Positions 1 to 9,775 are shown, counted from the first letter of the stretch. The stretch: 64,000 bases of DNA from Candidatus Kuenenia stuttgartensis (GCA_945865635.1 CAMBEP010000023.1:1-64000); one strand, 5' to 3'. Notes: generated by a model from the letters alone, not told the origin. Numbers and translations are program-made.

Positions 1-225
1 TGCGATGTCAAGTAAAGGCCAATACCTGAAGGCGCTTTTCAACTGATCACTCACTGCCATCGAAGAGGCTTGCGGGAATGCCGGAGGAGATTCGTTTTTT
101 TGAGAAATCGAACGTCAAGGATAGATTTTCCCTCTCGGCTGAATTAGGCTTGAACCATACACAACCACAACTTGGCATAACAAAGGGCTTGTTCAATGCT
201 GGCGAAGTGGATAGAGTGTTAATGT

Positions 226-257
226 GTTCATTATATGAACGATGTTCACCAGTTCAC
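226..257 (+). promoter_or_regulatory. LexA-box-like operator array upstream of recA
   Basis: The sequence shows GTTCAT at 226-231, ATGAAC at 235-240, GTTCAC at 244-249 and GTTCAC at 252-257. The first two form a perfect inverted repeat (GTTCAT-TAT-ATGAAC), and the second and third form another (TGAAC-GAT-GTTCA). The array ends about 30 bases before the recA start. Known LexA operators are built from GAAC/GTTC half sites, so SOS control is the obvious reading. The spacings (3 bases between hexamers) are not the classical Gram-positive or alphaproteobacterial ones, so the exact operator is inferred. Confidence 0.5.
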
Positions 258-287
258 CAAGGATTGGCGACGGGAGAGGACACTGCG

Positions 288-1376
288 ATGGGTAGAAAAG
301 CAGCAATTGGCGATAATCGCACAGCAGCAGCCGTTTCAGCAGAGCAAAAGGCATTGATGAATGCCTTGAGCCAGATTGAGAAGGCATTTGGCGTTGGGGC
401 CATCATGAAGATGGGTGAATCGGCTGTGGCAGAAGTGGAGGGAATCTCAACTGGATCGCTCTCACTGGATCTGGCGTTGGGCGGCAAAGGCTTACCGCGT
501 GGCCGGATTATCGAGCTTTTTGGGCCGGAATCGAGTGGCAAGACCACTTGCGCCCTGCACGCTGTGGCTGAGGCACAAAAAGCCGGAGGAGTGGCTGCAT
601 TTATTGATGCCGAACACGCCCTCGACCCATCTTGGTGCCGACGGCTTGGGGTCGATATCGAAAGCTTGCTGGTCAGCCAGCCATCAAGTGCTGAAGAGGC
701 CCTTCAGATTGCCGAAATGCTTATTCTGTCAAACGCCGTCGACATTATTGTGATCGACTCCGTGGCCGCACTGGTGCCGAAAGCCGAGATTGATGGCGAA
801 ATTGGTGACACCTTCGTTGGAGTGCAGGCCCGCTTGATGAGCCAGGCCTTGAGAAAGCTCACAGGCGGCGTTTCGAGATCCAAATGCGTCTTGATCTTCA
901 TCAACCAGATTCGTGAAAAGATTGGTGTGATGTTCGGTAGCCCTGAGACCACACCCGGCGGCAGGGCCTTGAAGTTCTATGCCAGTTGCCGAATCGATGT
1001 CCGCCGCATTGGCCCCGTTAAAGATGGCGAAGTCATTACAGGGTCAAGGGTTAAGGTGAAAGTTGTCAAGAACAAGGTAGCACCGCCGTTTCGCGTCTGT
1101 GAATTTGACATTATGTACAACAAGGGCATTTCGGCCGCTGGCGATCTTCTTGATCTCGCTCTGGCCGATAAACTGATTGAAAAATCTGGCTCATGGTTCA
1201 ACTACGGCAGCATGCGACTTGGGCAGGGTCGTGAAAACGTCAAAGAATATCTTGAAACGCATCCAGAACTCTTTGCCGAACTCAGAGCGCTGATCCTCGA
1301 AAAGAATCTGGCCCTCTCAAGTGCGCCAAATTCGGGCATCTCTCCTGACTTGGACGACGAAGAAGAAATCGAATAA
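288..1376 (+). CDS. recA: RecA recombinase
   Basis: DNA strand-exchange protein of homologous recombination and co-protease for LexA self-cleavage in the SOS response; cytoplasmic. With the start at ATG 288 the product is 362 residues, near the family norm of about 350. The Walker A motif GPESSGKT lies at residues 79-86. The conserved core ([27 protein letters not shown]) is intact, and the protein ends in an acidic DDEEEIE tail. The frame stays open upstream to 78, but that extension is not RecA-like and covers the operator-like array. GGGAGAGGA at 272-280 sits correctly for ATG 288. It is transcribed alone toward a convergent kinase gene. Confidence 0.97.
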   Translation: MGRKAAIGDNRTAAAVSAEQKALMNALSQIEKAFGVGAIMKMGESAVAEVEGISTGSLSLDLALGGKGLPRGRIIELFGPESSGKTTCALHAVAEAQKAGGVAAFIDAEHALDPSWCRRLGVDIESLLVSQPSSAEEALQIAEMLILSNAVDIIVIDSVAALVPKAEIDGEIGDTFVGVQARLMSQALRKLTGGVSRSKCVLIFINQIREKIGVMFGSPETTPGGRALKFYASCRIDVRRIGPVKDGEVITGSRVKVKVVKNKVAPPFRVCEFDIMYNKGISAAGDLLDLALADKLIEKSGSWFNYGSMRLGQGRENVKEYLETHPELFAELRALILEKNLALSSAPNSGISPDLDDEEEIE

Positions 1377-1389
1377 AAAACGAATCTCA

Positions 1390-1426
1390 AGCCGCTGAGG
1401 TGAACAAGACAGCGATCTCAGCGGCT
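1390..1426. terminator. Hairpin between convergent recA and kinase genes
   Basis: AGCCGCTGAG (1390-1399) and CTCAGCGGCT (1417-1426) form a perfect 10-bp stem with a 17-base loop. On the minus strand a run of six T follows after a short gap, which suits termination of the kinase transcript. The plus side lacks a T run. The right arm overlaps the last codons of the kinase gene. Confidence 0.45.
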
Positions 1427-2824
1427 CATTCGTCCCAGAAAAAAACCAATGGCAAACGTGGCTGCCATGCCAAACAATAATCCCGCAACACTCAAGCCAC
1501 TGGATTGGCCCGCTTTATAGACGGTTTGTGAGGCCTGCCTCAGATCATCCTCGTGGTAATTTTCTCGAAGTCTTATGTCAGACTCGTTTTGGCCCCCCGA
1601 TCCCTTTGGGGCAACTGTCTCTATGGAACTGCGGCGCGGATTCTCTGCACCCGCAGAGTCCGAAGAACTCTCCCGCAACTGATCAAGTTCCAAGTCACCT
1701 ATCGCCAAAACAATCCCCGAACCTTTGCCTGAATCAGGCTCTTGGTTCAAGTTCTCCCCACCCGCACCCTTACGCTTTTTCCTAAGCAAGGATTGCAGTG
1801 CTTCGGAAGCTTCAAAACCTGACTGATAACGGTCTTCTGGCAGTGTGGCCAGCATTTTGTCGATCACGGAAACAACGCGACTGGGCAAGTCGGTCAGATA
1901 ATCCCGGATAGGTGTCGGCTTGGACTGGATTCGCATGGCCAGCCGGCTGATCGGATTTTCATGCTGAAACGGCGATCGCCCCGTCATCAGATGATACATG
2001 CAGCAAGCCAGACTGTAGAGATCGCTTCGACCATCAAGAGCCTTGCCCGACGCCTGCTCCGGAGACATGTAATCAATCGTGCCCACTGCGATCCCATCGG
2101 CTGTCCGAAAGCTCTCCTCAGGGTCCACTTCCATCAAGGTGCCAAGTCCTAAATCAAGCACCTTGACGATTTTCTGATCCTGCGAGTACATCAGGTTCGA
2201 TGGCTTTACATCACGATGCAAAATGCCCTGTTCATGCGCGTGGCCAAGCCCAAGGGCCGCCTGTGACGCATATCGAATCACATCCACCGCAGGCAGAGGA
2301 CCCAGCTTGAGCATTTCGCCAAGGCTTTTGCCAGGCACAAATTCCATGACAATATAGAACATGTTGTCCACTTGATCTGCATCGAACGCTCGCACCACAT
2401 TGGGATGATCCAACCGCGCAACAAGCCTCATCTCTCTCATAAATCGAGAGACGACTCGCTCATTACTGATCAGTTCAGGCGAGATCACCTTGAGAGCTAC
2501 GATTCGGCCCATAAGTTGATGCTGGGCCCGATAAACACGACCCATGGAACCTGATCCAATGCGGTCGAGAATCGTATAACGACCAATCACCAAGCCCTCA
2601 GCCTTACCTGCCAACATCCGCTTGGCCTGATATTCCGTCAGCCAGCGCTCATACACCATGCGCGACGCCAATTCCCGGGCTGTTGATGGCCACTTGCCAG
2701 AATCAACCTTCTGACGCAACTCATCCCATTGACGGCTCGAAAGTATTCCGCCAATAAGCAGTTGGGCCCCAAAATCGCCCAGAAGCTGATCAATCGATGT
2801 CTTCGCTGGATCTTCGCCCGCCAC
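1418..2824 (-). CDS. Membrane-anchored serine/threonine protein kinase
   Basis: Hanks-type kinase of 468 residues. Residues 1-80 are a planctomycete-type helical region. The kinase domain spans about 82-350: glycine loop IGSGSMGRVY at 89-98, Lys112 in VALKVI, HRDVKPSN at 203-210, a DLG instead of DFG at 224-226, and GTIDYMSPEQ at 248-257. A polar linker follows, then one C-terminal membrane segment (about 442-464) ending GRMSR, so the catalytic domain should face the cytoplasm with essentially no outer domain. The start is GTG at 2824, with AAAAGGTGA just upstream. No partner gene is adjacent, so its substrate cannot be read from context. Confidence 0.9.
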   Translation of the reverse strand: MAGEDPAKTSIDQLLGDFGAQLLIGGILSSRQWDELRQKVDSGKWPSTARELASRMVYERWLTEYQAKRMLAGKAEGLVIGRYTILDRIGSGSMGRVYRAQHQLMGRIVALKVISPELISNERVVSRFMREMRLVARLDHPNVVRAFDADQVDNMFYIVMEFVPGKSLGEMLKLGPLPAVDVIRYASQAALGLGHAHEQGILHRDVKPSNLMYSQDQKIVKVLDLGLGTLMEVDPEESFRTADGIAVGTIDYMSPEQASGKALDGRSDLYSLACCMYHLMTGRSPFQHENPISRLAMRIQSKPTPIRDYLTDLPSRVVSVIDKMLATLPEDRYQSGFEASEALQSLLRKKRKGAGGENLNQEPDSGKGSGIVLAIGDLELDQLRESSSDSAGAENPRRSSIETVAPKGSGGQNESDIRLRENYHEDDLRQASQTVYKAGQSSGLSVAGLLFGMAATFAIGFFLGRMSR

Positions 2825-3585
2825 AAATCACCTTTTCTAGAACTTGCGACAGCCAAACCTCTTAAAAATCTATCCGCCTCCTTCTATCAAGCTCTTCAAT
2901 ATTATCAGAAATCTTGCTCGTTGTGGATGACTCCAAGCCTTGAAACCTAAGAAATTCAGACACGCCACAGAATAACCGACCTCATAACTCCTAGAAAAAA
3001 TCGCGATGCATACAAATCAACCACAACCCAAACTATTGCGCAACAAAAAGGCAATCGACTGCTTTGTAACGCCTATTTTTAAAACAAAATGTTCGCTCCA
3101 ACGAGTCAGCCCGATTTCTCAAGCTCTGCAATCATTCATCAAGATCACGCACTGATCCATAAAAAGGCACACTCTGATCTGACGCGCACTAAATACGCAC
3201 ATGGGGTGTACAAACAATTGGCATGCGAATTGCAGTAACGTCTAATGTTCGAGATCAATATCGAACAGAAGTTTCGCCTGGCATATTGGCTCCATTTTCT
3301 CGGAGCAATTCAAATATGCCACCAAGGCGAATGGCGATCCTTTCTTGTCGACTCATTCCTGTCGGCAATTCCCCAAAAACCTAAATCACATTTTCACTCA
3401 AGCGACTCTGAAGTCGCTACCTGATCTCCATTCGAGTTGCTCTTGAGAGTATCTCGTCAGGTCAGTTCTCAATTGCCCAAGACCTCCGCTTCAAGTGAGG
3501 GGGGCATCCGCTTGGATTCGGTTTCGGAATTGACTGAAGCGATTGCGATATCGCTGGTTTGCCTAACAACATGGAGCCTGAAAAG
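2825..3585. other. Long intergenic region with small inverted repeats
   Basis: About 760 bases between the divergent kinase and the exported-protein gene, with no convincing ORF. It contains GTTCGA-N8-TCGAAC at 3248-3267 (approximate), a hairpin AGCGACT-CTGA-AGTCGCT at 3401-3418, and the perfect palindrome GCGATATCGC at 3545-3554, just before the downstream start. These may be operator or leader elements for either gene. I could not identify a known RNA family. Confidence 0.4.
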
Positions 3586-4719
3586 ATGCGTATTTCGATC
3601 TATGGCATGATTCGCCTGACGACTCTCTTAATTATGGTAACCACAATGACCGGCGTTGCTGTGAATCGACTGGTGCCAAGCAATCCTATAAATTGGATCC
3701 TCGATTTCGGACAACCCTGGACGGTTGCCAAACACAACCTTCATAAGCCAGCCGAGCAGAATCTGATTCTGGATCTGGAACATGATCAAGAAATCCTTTT
3801 GCCGATAAAACCAAACGAGAAGTTGGAATTGATTTCGATCAGTCCGTTTTCCAATGAAAAGGGCAATCGCCAAATGGTTTGCCGCCGGCAATCATCCTCC
3901 TTGAATGGCTCTTCAAATCTGCCTGGGGATGTTGAGCTTGTGCGCATGTCGTTTCCGAACATGGAGATTCTTGAATCCAGATCTGTGGATTGGCTCCCCA
4001 ACAGTCTTCCAGCATGGGATATCGATACAAGCCATGGCTTAAAAACCGTATTTTCTACTGGCTCCGGCTCTTTGGTTCGAGTCGATTGGGAAGACAAACT
4101 GGGCCGGGCTGTCAGTCACAAAGGGCAATTGATCCACTGGGATGTGGATCCTCCATTTGGCAATCAAACGTTTGTTTCTGATCCAGAATGGGTCTCAGAC
4201 AACAATTTCCCGAATCGCATTCTGGTTGCACTCTGGGGCATCAGCCCTGTTTCCCGAACATTTCACGCTGGCCTGGCATGGCTCGACCTGAATGAAGACC
4301 GTACCACGATTGAAGCCTATGGCATCCTGATTGATAAAGATTTAGGAATGGTCAACAATGCCCAGTTCTTTCGAAATCCCGTCTCTAAAACTGACCGCAA
4401 TGGACAGACTCAAATTGCCTGGCAGGATCATCTTCGGGAAGAGTCAGGCTGGACAACGCGCACAGCATTTCTGGAAGAAGTTCCTGGGTCTACCAAACCT
4501 GCTCGGAACTGGAGACTTGGGGCCAGTCAATGGGTCGCCAGCGGATGCTTGAATACAAAAGTAGCGTTTGACGAGCAAAGTCAGAACCTCTATTTGATTG
4601 TGCCCAAATCCGCAGATTGCTACGATGGAGGTTACTGGCGTAAACATCGTCTGCTGGATCAGCAAGAACTGGTCACGCAGACGGATCGCCGCCCTCTCAT
4701 TTCCATGAGAGCGGATTGA
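3586..4719 (+). CDS. Hypothetical exported or membrane-anchored protein
   Basis: I do not recognise a family. From ATG 3586 the product is 377 residues and opens with MRISIYGMIRLTTLLIMV, a positively charged then hydrophobic stretch typical of a signal peptide or single anchor. The rest is soluble, rich in Trp and aromatic residues, and mostly beta-like, with no catalytic motif that I can point to. The frame is open from a TTG at 3559 and an ATG at 3571, but GGAG at 3573-3576 is well placed for ATG 3586. It lies 67 bases ahead of the DUF4159 gene on the same strand, so the two may be co-transcribed. Confidence 0.75.
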   Translation: MRISIYGMIRLTTLLIMVTTMTGVAVNRLVPSNPINWILDFGQPWTVAKHNLHKPAEQNLILDLEHDQEILLPIKPNEKLELISISPFSNEKGNRQMVCRRQSSSLNGSSNLPGDVELVRMSFPNMEILESRSVDWLPNSLPAWDIDTSHGLKTVFSTGSGSLVRVDWEDKLGRAVSHKGQLIHWDVDPPFGNQTFVSDPEWVSDNNFPNRILVALWGISPVSRTFHAGLAWLDLNEDRTTIEAYGILIDKDLGMVNNAQFFRNPVSKTDRNGQTQIAWQDHLREESGWTTRTAFLEEVPGSTKPARNWRLGASQWVASGCLNTKVAFDEQSQNLYLIVPKSADCYDGGYWRKHRLLDQQELVTQTDRRPLISMRAD

Positions 4720-4786
4720 TCCTGAAGCTCACGGCTTGGCCGTCTTCGGGAGATTCTAGTCTTTCGCGACGAAAGCCGTTATCGTC

Positions 4787-7108
4787 ATGCGTTTTTCCAG
4801 GTTCCAGGTCATTCGAAATATCGCTTGCCTTCTGTTGACGGGTTTGATCGTCCTATCGTCAGGCGAAATGACTCGCGCTCAAGCCATCAAAGATGTGCGG
4901 CAAGAGGATGTCGAACGCTCCATTCGAGAAGGCATCAGGTTTCTTAAAAGCCGCCAGAAAGCAGACGGTTCGTGGTCTCAGCCTGGATTTGAGCAACACA
5001 ATACGGGAGTCACCAGCCTTGTGACTCTCGCTTTACTGACAGCGGGCGAAGACCTTAAATCAGCCCAAATCCAGAAAGCTCTGGCCTACCTCAGACAATA
5101 TCGGGCTGAAGATCTGGATAGTGTCTACGCTGTTTCTCTGCAAACGATGGCACTTGCGGCAGCCGAACCTGAAGCCGACAAAGTGCGGCTCACCGCCAAT
5201 GTGCAATGGCTTGAAAATGCGCAGATTAAGCCGAACGACCGCATCTCATGGGCCGGCACTTGGTCATATACAGGCAGAAAAACCTCGCAGGGCGACAATT
5301 CCAACACGCAATACGCCTTGCTTGGACTGAATGCCGCCAGCGAGGTGGGTATACCCGTCAGGCCAGAGGTCTGGAAATTAGCCCGAGATTACTGGACACA
5401 GACACAAACCCGAAGTGGCGGCTGGGCCTATACACCCTCGTCCACCGGCGAGACCGGAAGTATGACATGCGCTGGCATATCGAGCATGATCATCACTGGA
5501 CTGCGCCGATACCAAGGTACAGAAAGACTTCTAGGCGACAGGATCGAAGGTTGCGGGGCCGGTGGTTTTGATCGGCGGGTCCAAGCAGGAATTGATTGGC
5601 TTTCGAATCGATTCACAGTACGCGCCAACCCCGGTTCGCCGGTGGGCATTTGGCGATATTATTACCTCTATGGCGTGGAGCGAGCAGGTCGATTGTCAGG
5701 CACCCGTTATTTTGGCAAAAACGACTGGTATCGTGAAGGAGCCCGCGAATTGGTGGCTGAACAAGATCGCCTTCAAGGTTTTTGGCGCGGCAGCGACAAC
5801 ATTGAAAAAGACCCCCTGATCGCAACAAGTTTTGCACTCCTGTTTCTTGCCAAAGGCCGAACTCCTGTTCTGATCAATAAATTGCGTCATGCCCCGGGCT
5901 TGGACTGGAATAACGATGTGGACGATGTCAGAAACATCGTGAACGTTGTTTCCAAAGACTGGAACCACCTTCTGACCTGGCAGAGCGTGGACGCCGATCG
6001 GTCGAGCATTGAAGAGCTTATGCAGGCCCCGATTTTGTTTATGAACGGCCACGAGTCGCCGATTTTCAGCGATGCAGGCAAAAAACGGCTTCGGCAGTAC
6101 ATCGAGCAGGGGGGCTTCATCTTGGCTGAGGCCTGCTGCGGTCGAAAGGAATTTGACAAGGGCTTTCGCGAACTGATCCGCGAACTTTTTCCGGAAGCCG
6201 ATTATGAACTCCATCCATTACAAGCCGAGCATTCCATCTGGCGAGCAAGACACAGACTCACACCTGAAGTACATCCGCTTGAAGGTGTTGAATACGGCTG
6301 TCGAACAGTGATCGTCTATAGCCCTGGCGATTTGTCGTGTTTCTGGAACCAGGATGAAAGTCAGCCTGACAACCCGACTGTGATCAAGGCCAGGCGTGTT
6401 GGTCAAAACATTATTGACTATGCGACCGGCCGGGAATTGCCTGAAGACAAGCTGGCCGTGCGTGATGTCCGTGATTTCAAGGAAGCCAATTCTGCCAAGC
6501 GCAGCGTTCTCCACATCGCAAAACTCAAGCACGCAGGCGACTGGAACATCGCTCCCCTGGCAGTGCCAAATCTGACGAGCTTTCTGCGTGAAAAACTGAA
6601 GCTTGATGTGGTGATCAACCATAAGGAAATCCTGCCCTCAGACCCCTCTCTGGTCAATTACCCGCTCGTCTATATTCATGGCAGGAATGCGATCACTTTG
6701 CTGAGCGATGAGATGGAGCGTCTGCGACGCCATGTCGACCCGGGCGGTGGCACAATTTTCGCAGATGCAGCCTGTGGTTCCCCCACATTTGACACCTCAT
6801 TCAGACGCCTCGTCGCCGAGCTTTTTCCCAAGAACCCGCTTCAGCCAATCCCGCCTGACGACGAGCTTCTGACTGGCAAGGTTGGTTATGAACTGGCCGA
6901 TGTCCAGTACACCAAAGCTGCCGGTGGTCTCAAAGGCAAACCTCAACTTGAAGGTGTAAAGATTGGTGAAAAATGGGTGGTGATCTACTCGAAATTTGAC
7001 CTGGGATGCGCCCTGGAACGCCAGGCAGGTCTTGAATGCAAAGGCTATAATTACGAAAGTGCTTTGCGTATCACATCAAACATCGTGCTTTATTCCACAT
7101 TGCCCTAA
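4787..7108 (+). CDS. Secreted DUF4159 protein with terpene-cyclase-like repeats
   Basis: 773 residues with a signal peptide (cleavage probably after RAQA, about residue 33). Residues about 40-350 resemble the alpha/alpha-barrel repeats of prenyltransferase and squalene-cyclase folds (DGSW at 60-63, GGWAYTP later). I see no DxDD-type catalytic motif, so this part is probably not a cyclase. The C-terminal half carries two DUF4159-like units, about 395-545 and 575-772. They share a pattern of MNGHE or IHGRN, then RLRxxxxxGG, then ACCG or AACG, then RELFP or AELFP. This arrangement is known from planctomycetes and is of unknown function. The dehydrogenase gene follows 24 bases later. Confidence 0.85.
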   Translation: MRFSRFQVIRNIACLLLTGLIVLSSGEMTRAQAIKDVRQEDVERSIREGIRFLKSRQKADGSWSQPGFEQHNTGVTSLVTLALLTAGEDLKSAQIQKALAYLRQYRAEDLDSVYAVSLQTMALAAAEPEADKVRLTANVQWLENAQIKPNDRISWAGTWSYTGRKTSQGDNSNTQYALLGLNAASEVGIPVRPEVWKLARDYWTQTQTRSGGWAYTPSSTGETGSMTCAGISSMIITGLRRYQGTERLLGDRIEGCGAGGFDRRVQAGIDWLSNRFTVRANPGSPVGIWRYYYLYGVERAGRLSGTRYFGKNDWYREGARELVAEQDRLQGFWRGSDNIEKDPLIATSFALLFLAKGRTPVLINKLRHAPGLDWNNDVDDVRNIVNVVSKDWNHLLTWQSVDADRSSIEELMQAPILFMNGHESPIFSDAGKKRLRQYIEQGGFILAEACCGRKEFDKGFRELIRELFPEADYELHPLQAEHSIWRARHRLTPEVHPLEGVEYGCRTVIVYSPGDLSCFWNQDESQPDNPTVIKARRVGQNIIDYATGRELPEDKLAVRDVRDFKEANSAKRSVLHIAKLKHAGDWNIAPLAVPNLTSFLREKLKLDVVINHKEILPSDPSLVNYPLVYIHGRNAITLLSDEMERLRRHVDPGGGTIFADAACGSPTFDTSFRRLVAELFPKNPLQPIPPDDELLTGKVGYELADVQYTKAAGGLKGKPQLEGVKIGEKWVVIYSKFDLGCALERQAGLECKGYNYESALRITSNIVLYSTLP

Positions 7109-7132
7109 ACCCCCTCTCAGACAAATCCATCG

Positions 7133-8146
7133 ATGAACACGCATAAACCTGTCATTCTCTCACTGACCAAAATGCACGAAGCAGGCCTAGGCCTATTGCG
7201 GGAGGCCGGCAACCTGAAAATGTCGAGCGGTTGGGACCAAGCAACTATCTGTCGCGAAATCCCAGGTGCAGACGCACTTGTCATTCGGACCCAAGGCGAA
7301 ATCAACGCCGCTGTGATGGATGCTGCTGGCCCTTCCCTGAAAGTCATCGGCAGGCACGGTGTCGGGTTCGATCATGTGGATATCGACGCTGCAACCGAGC
7401 GCGGTATCCAAGTGGTTTACACCCCCGGTGCCAATTTGGAAAGTGTTGCAGAGCACGCCATCAGCATGATGATTGCCTTGTCAAAGTTCTTTATGCCGTC
7501 GATCGAGGCACTGAAGCAAGGCGATTATTTCGCCAGAACGAAATGGATGGGCCGCGATATCAAAGGCAGGTCGCTTGGTATTATTGGCTTTGGAAGGATC
7601 GGGAAGCGACTTGGCGAAATCGCCTACCAGGCATTCGATATGAAGGTCCAGTATACGGATATCATGGACATGCCAAAGCATGCCACCGAACGTGCCGGTG
7701 GTGCCCAGAGAGTCGACCTGGACACGCTTCTGGCGACCAGCGAATACATCAGCCTTCACGTTCCGCTTGATTCGTCCACCAGAAAACTGATCAATCGCGA
7801 AACCCTCGCCAAAATCCGGCCCGATTGTATTCTGCTAAACACCTGTCGTGGGCCTGTGGTCGATGAATTGGCCGTCGCGGAAGCGCTCGATGAAAGCCGC
7901 CTATTTGGCTATGGAGCTGATGTTTATGAAGTCGAGCCACCACCAGTGCCAGGCCATCCGCTGATCGGCAGAACCGACAACGTGATTTTAACTCCACACA
8001 ATGCCGCGCAGACCGAAGAGAGCCTCATCAATATGGCGCAATGGATGGCTGAGGACGTTTTGCGAGTGCTTCAGGGGCAGCAGCCAAGATATCCCGTGAA
8101 CAACCCTCAGGCCGTTGCAGCAGCAAGACTTAAACTCGGTCTATAA
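7133..8146 (+). CDS. D-isomer-specific 2-hydroxyacid dehydrogenase (phosphoglycerate dehydrogenase-like)
   Basis: NAD-dependent oxidoreductase of the SerA/2-hydroxyacid dehydrogenase family, 337 residues. The Rossmann motif is GFGRIG (152-157), with acidic Asp176 at the end of the second strand favouring NAD over NADP. The catalytic trio is Arg239 (NTCRGP), Glu268 (EVEPPP) and His289 (TPHNAAQ). Family members reduce 2-keto acids or oxidise 3-phosphoglycerate. The C-terminal ACT regulatory domain of the long SerA forms is absent, so 3-phosphoglycerate is only one possible substrate. ATG 7133 lies 24 bases after the DUF4159 stop and is probably in the same transcript. Confidence 0.9.
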   Translation: MNTHKPVILSLTKMHEAGLGLLREAGNLKMSSGWDQATICREIPGADALVIRTQGEINAAVMDAAGPSLKVIGRHGVGFDHVDIDAATERGIQVVYTPGANLESVAEHAISMMIALSKFFMPSIEALKQGDYFARTKWMGRDIKGRSLGIIGFGRIGKRLGEIAYQAFDMKVQYTDIMDMPKHATERAGGAQRVDLDTLLATSEYISLHVPLDSSTRKLINRETLAKIRPDCILLNTCRGPVVDELAVAEALDESRLFGYGADVYEVEPPPVPGHPLIGRTDNVILTPHNAAQTEESLINMAQWMAEDVLRVLQGQQPRYPVNNPQAVAAARLKLGL

Positions 8147-8200
8147 AAACCGGAATCACGGATCACTATTCACCCGTCCAAAATTCTCTGTAGGCTCCAA

Positions 8201-9775
8201 TCAACCGGGGCCTACAGACCTGATCTTTCGATCATGCTGATTCAGGTAATCGACTAGCTTCTCAGTAAGCTTGCCGGACCCATCCATTCGTGGCACTTTA
8301 TGCTGGCCACCAAGCTTGCCCATGGACTTCATCCACTCGCGAAATGTGCTCGAAGAAACTTCGATGATTTCCGGTGAAGGAATGCCCACTCCCTCAGCCC
8401 TGTGAGCTTGATAATCGGCATTCCTGAGACACAGTTGAGCATCGAGTGCATCGCGAAACTGGCCAAGATCCTCAGGCGACTTCTCGAATTCAACTACATA
8501 TTTGTGAAATCCAAGAGCCCCTTGAAAAACGGGTCCAACGTGCCATTCCGCGACCGACGAGCCCATCGACTCGGCCACGGATGCCAGCGAGAGTTCGATC
8601 TCCTCACTGATCAAATGCTCTCCAAAAGCAGAAAGACTATATTTGGTTCGGCCTGTAAAAGTGATCAATGGCGGATCGACCGACTCGAACCGAACCGTAT
8701 CACCGATCAGGTGCGACCACATTCCCGAGCAAGTACTCACCACGATGGCATAATTGATACCTGTTTGAACATTGCCAAGCCAGTGACGGGTGGGCTGTGC
8801 GGAATCAAGTTCATCAACTGGTACAAATTCATAAAAAATACCGTGATCATAGAGCAGCCGCAGATGTGGTGTTGCCATATCCTCAATAGCAATAAAGCCT
8901 TCAGAACATGGATAAGTCTCTTGCAAGCGAATTTTTTGGGGGTCGCCCAGTATGGCTTCGAATCGAGATCGATAGGGCTCGAATTTAACCCCTCCGTGAA
9001 CTACCATTTCCAGAGTGGGCCAAACCTCTGACAGAGTCGACTTGCCCGTGATCTGAAAGATTCGCTCAAAAAGAATCAGAAGCCAGCTTGGCACACCACT
9101 CACAAGAGTGATTGGCTCGCGAATTGATCCCTCAGCAAATTCCTGCAGTTTCTTCTCCCAGTCCGTCTCCAAAGCCAGGCTAAGCGGCGGAAACGTATAT
9201 GGTCGAAGTGCTTCAGTCACTTCACGAGCAGCAATTCCGGATAAGTCCCCCTGCATGACTCCCGGCGAAATCTGTTCAAGGGCGGTCGAGCCGCCTAGAA
9301 AGAAAAACCGGCCATGAAACAGTTTGGAATCCGGGCGAGCGGCAAGGTGCTGGGCCACCATCGTGCGGGAAGCAATGAGATTGGATTGAACCATTTCCCA
9401 AGTGACAGGGATATATTTCGTCGCCCCCTGCGTCGTGCCACTGGTCAAGGCATAGAACGGAATCAAACCTGGCCATGCAAGATTCTCGGCTCGCGGAAAA
9501 ACATTTTTAAGATATTCGTCCCAGAATTTCTCGTATGTTCGAATTGGCACAGCCGACTGGAAATCAGCAGCACTGCGTATGGAATTGAATTGATGATCTT
9601 GGCCAAAACGAGTTTTGGCGGCTTTTTTAATGAGCTTTTTAAGTAAAAGCTTCTGTGCTTCAACGGCATTGGTTCGTTTAAGCGAACCGATACGCCAGCC
9701 TGCCCAAGCATGAAAGGAATTGTTCACAACGGAACGAACAGCCGGGTTTCCAGTCAAGGTCTGAATCAGGCTCAT
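8201..9775 (-). CDS. GH3-family acyl-adenylating enzyme (acyl-amido synthetase-like)
   Basis: 524 residues of the GH3 (auxin-responsive promoter) family in the ANL adenylating superfamily. GH3 enzymes activate a carboxylic acid with ATP and transfer it to an amine, usually an amino acid. The phosphate-binding motif is SGTTQGATKYIP at 112-123. The second motif reads YPCSEGFIAIE, where plants have YxSSE, and the third is HLIGDTVRFES. The C-terminal lobe ends in LVDYLNQHDRK. Bacterial members are common in several phyla but mostly uncharacterised. It is the last gene of a minus-strand run with a lipid-type methyltransferase (33 bases upstream) and an alpha/beta hydrolase, suggesting a shared acyl or lipid substrate. 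Confidence 0.88.
   Translation of the reverse strand: MSLIQTLTGNPAVRSVVNNSFHAWAGWRIGSLKRTNAVEAQKLLLKKLIKKAAKTRFGQDHQFNSIRSAADFQSAVPIRTYEKFWDEYLKNVFPRAENLAWPGLIPFYALTSGTTQGATKYIPVTWEMVQSNLIASRTMVAQHLAARPDSKLFHGRFFFLGGSTALEQISPGVMQGDLSGIAAREVTEALRPYTFPPLSLALETDWEKKLQEFAEGSIREPITLVSGVPSWLLILFERIFQITGKSTLSEVWPTLEMVVHGGVKFEPYRSRFEAILGDPQKIRLQETYPCSEGFIAIEDMATPHLRLLYDHGIFYEFVPVDELDSAQPTRHWLGNVQTGINYAIVVSTCSGMWSHLIGDTVRFESVDPPLITFTGRTKYSLSAFGEHLISEEIELSLASVAESMGSSVAEWHVGPVFQGALGFHKYVVEFEKSPEDLGQFRDALDAQLCLRNADYQAHRAEGVGIPSPEIIEVSSSTFREWMKSMGKLGGQHKVPRMDGSGKLTEKLVDYLNQHDRKIRSVGPG

Noticed and set aside
1-77. Possible end of a gene entering from the left edge
   Set aside because: All forward frames close within about 45 bases, and nothing protein-like can be judged.
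78-287. 70-residue N-terminal extension of the recA frame
   Set aside because: Not RecA-like, covers the LexA-like operator array, and a good ribosome site fits ATG 288.
5696-6214. 172-residue minus-strand ORF
   Set aside because: Antisense to the DUF4159 gene, with no motif and the composition of a shadow frame.
8402-9031. 209-residue plus-strand ORF
   Set aside because: Antisense to the GH3 gene, whose three ATP motifs are clear.
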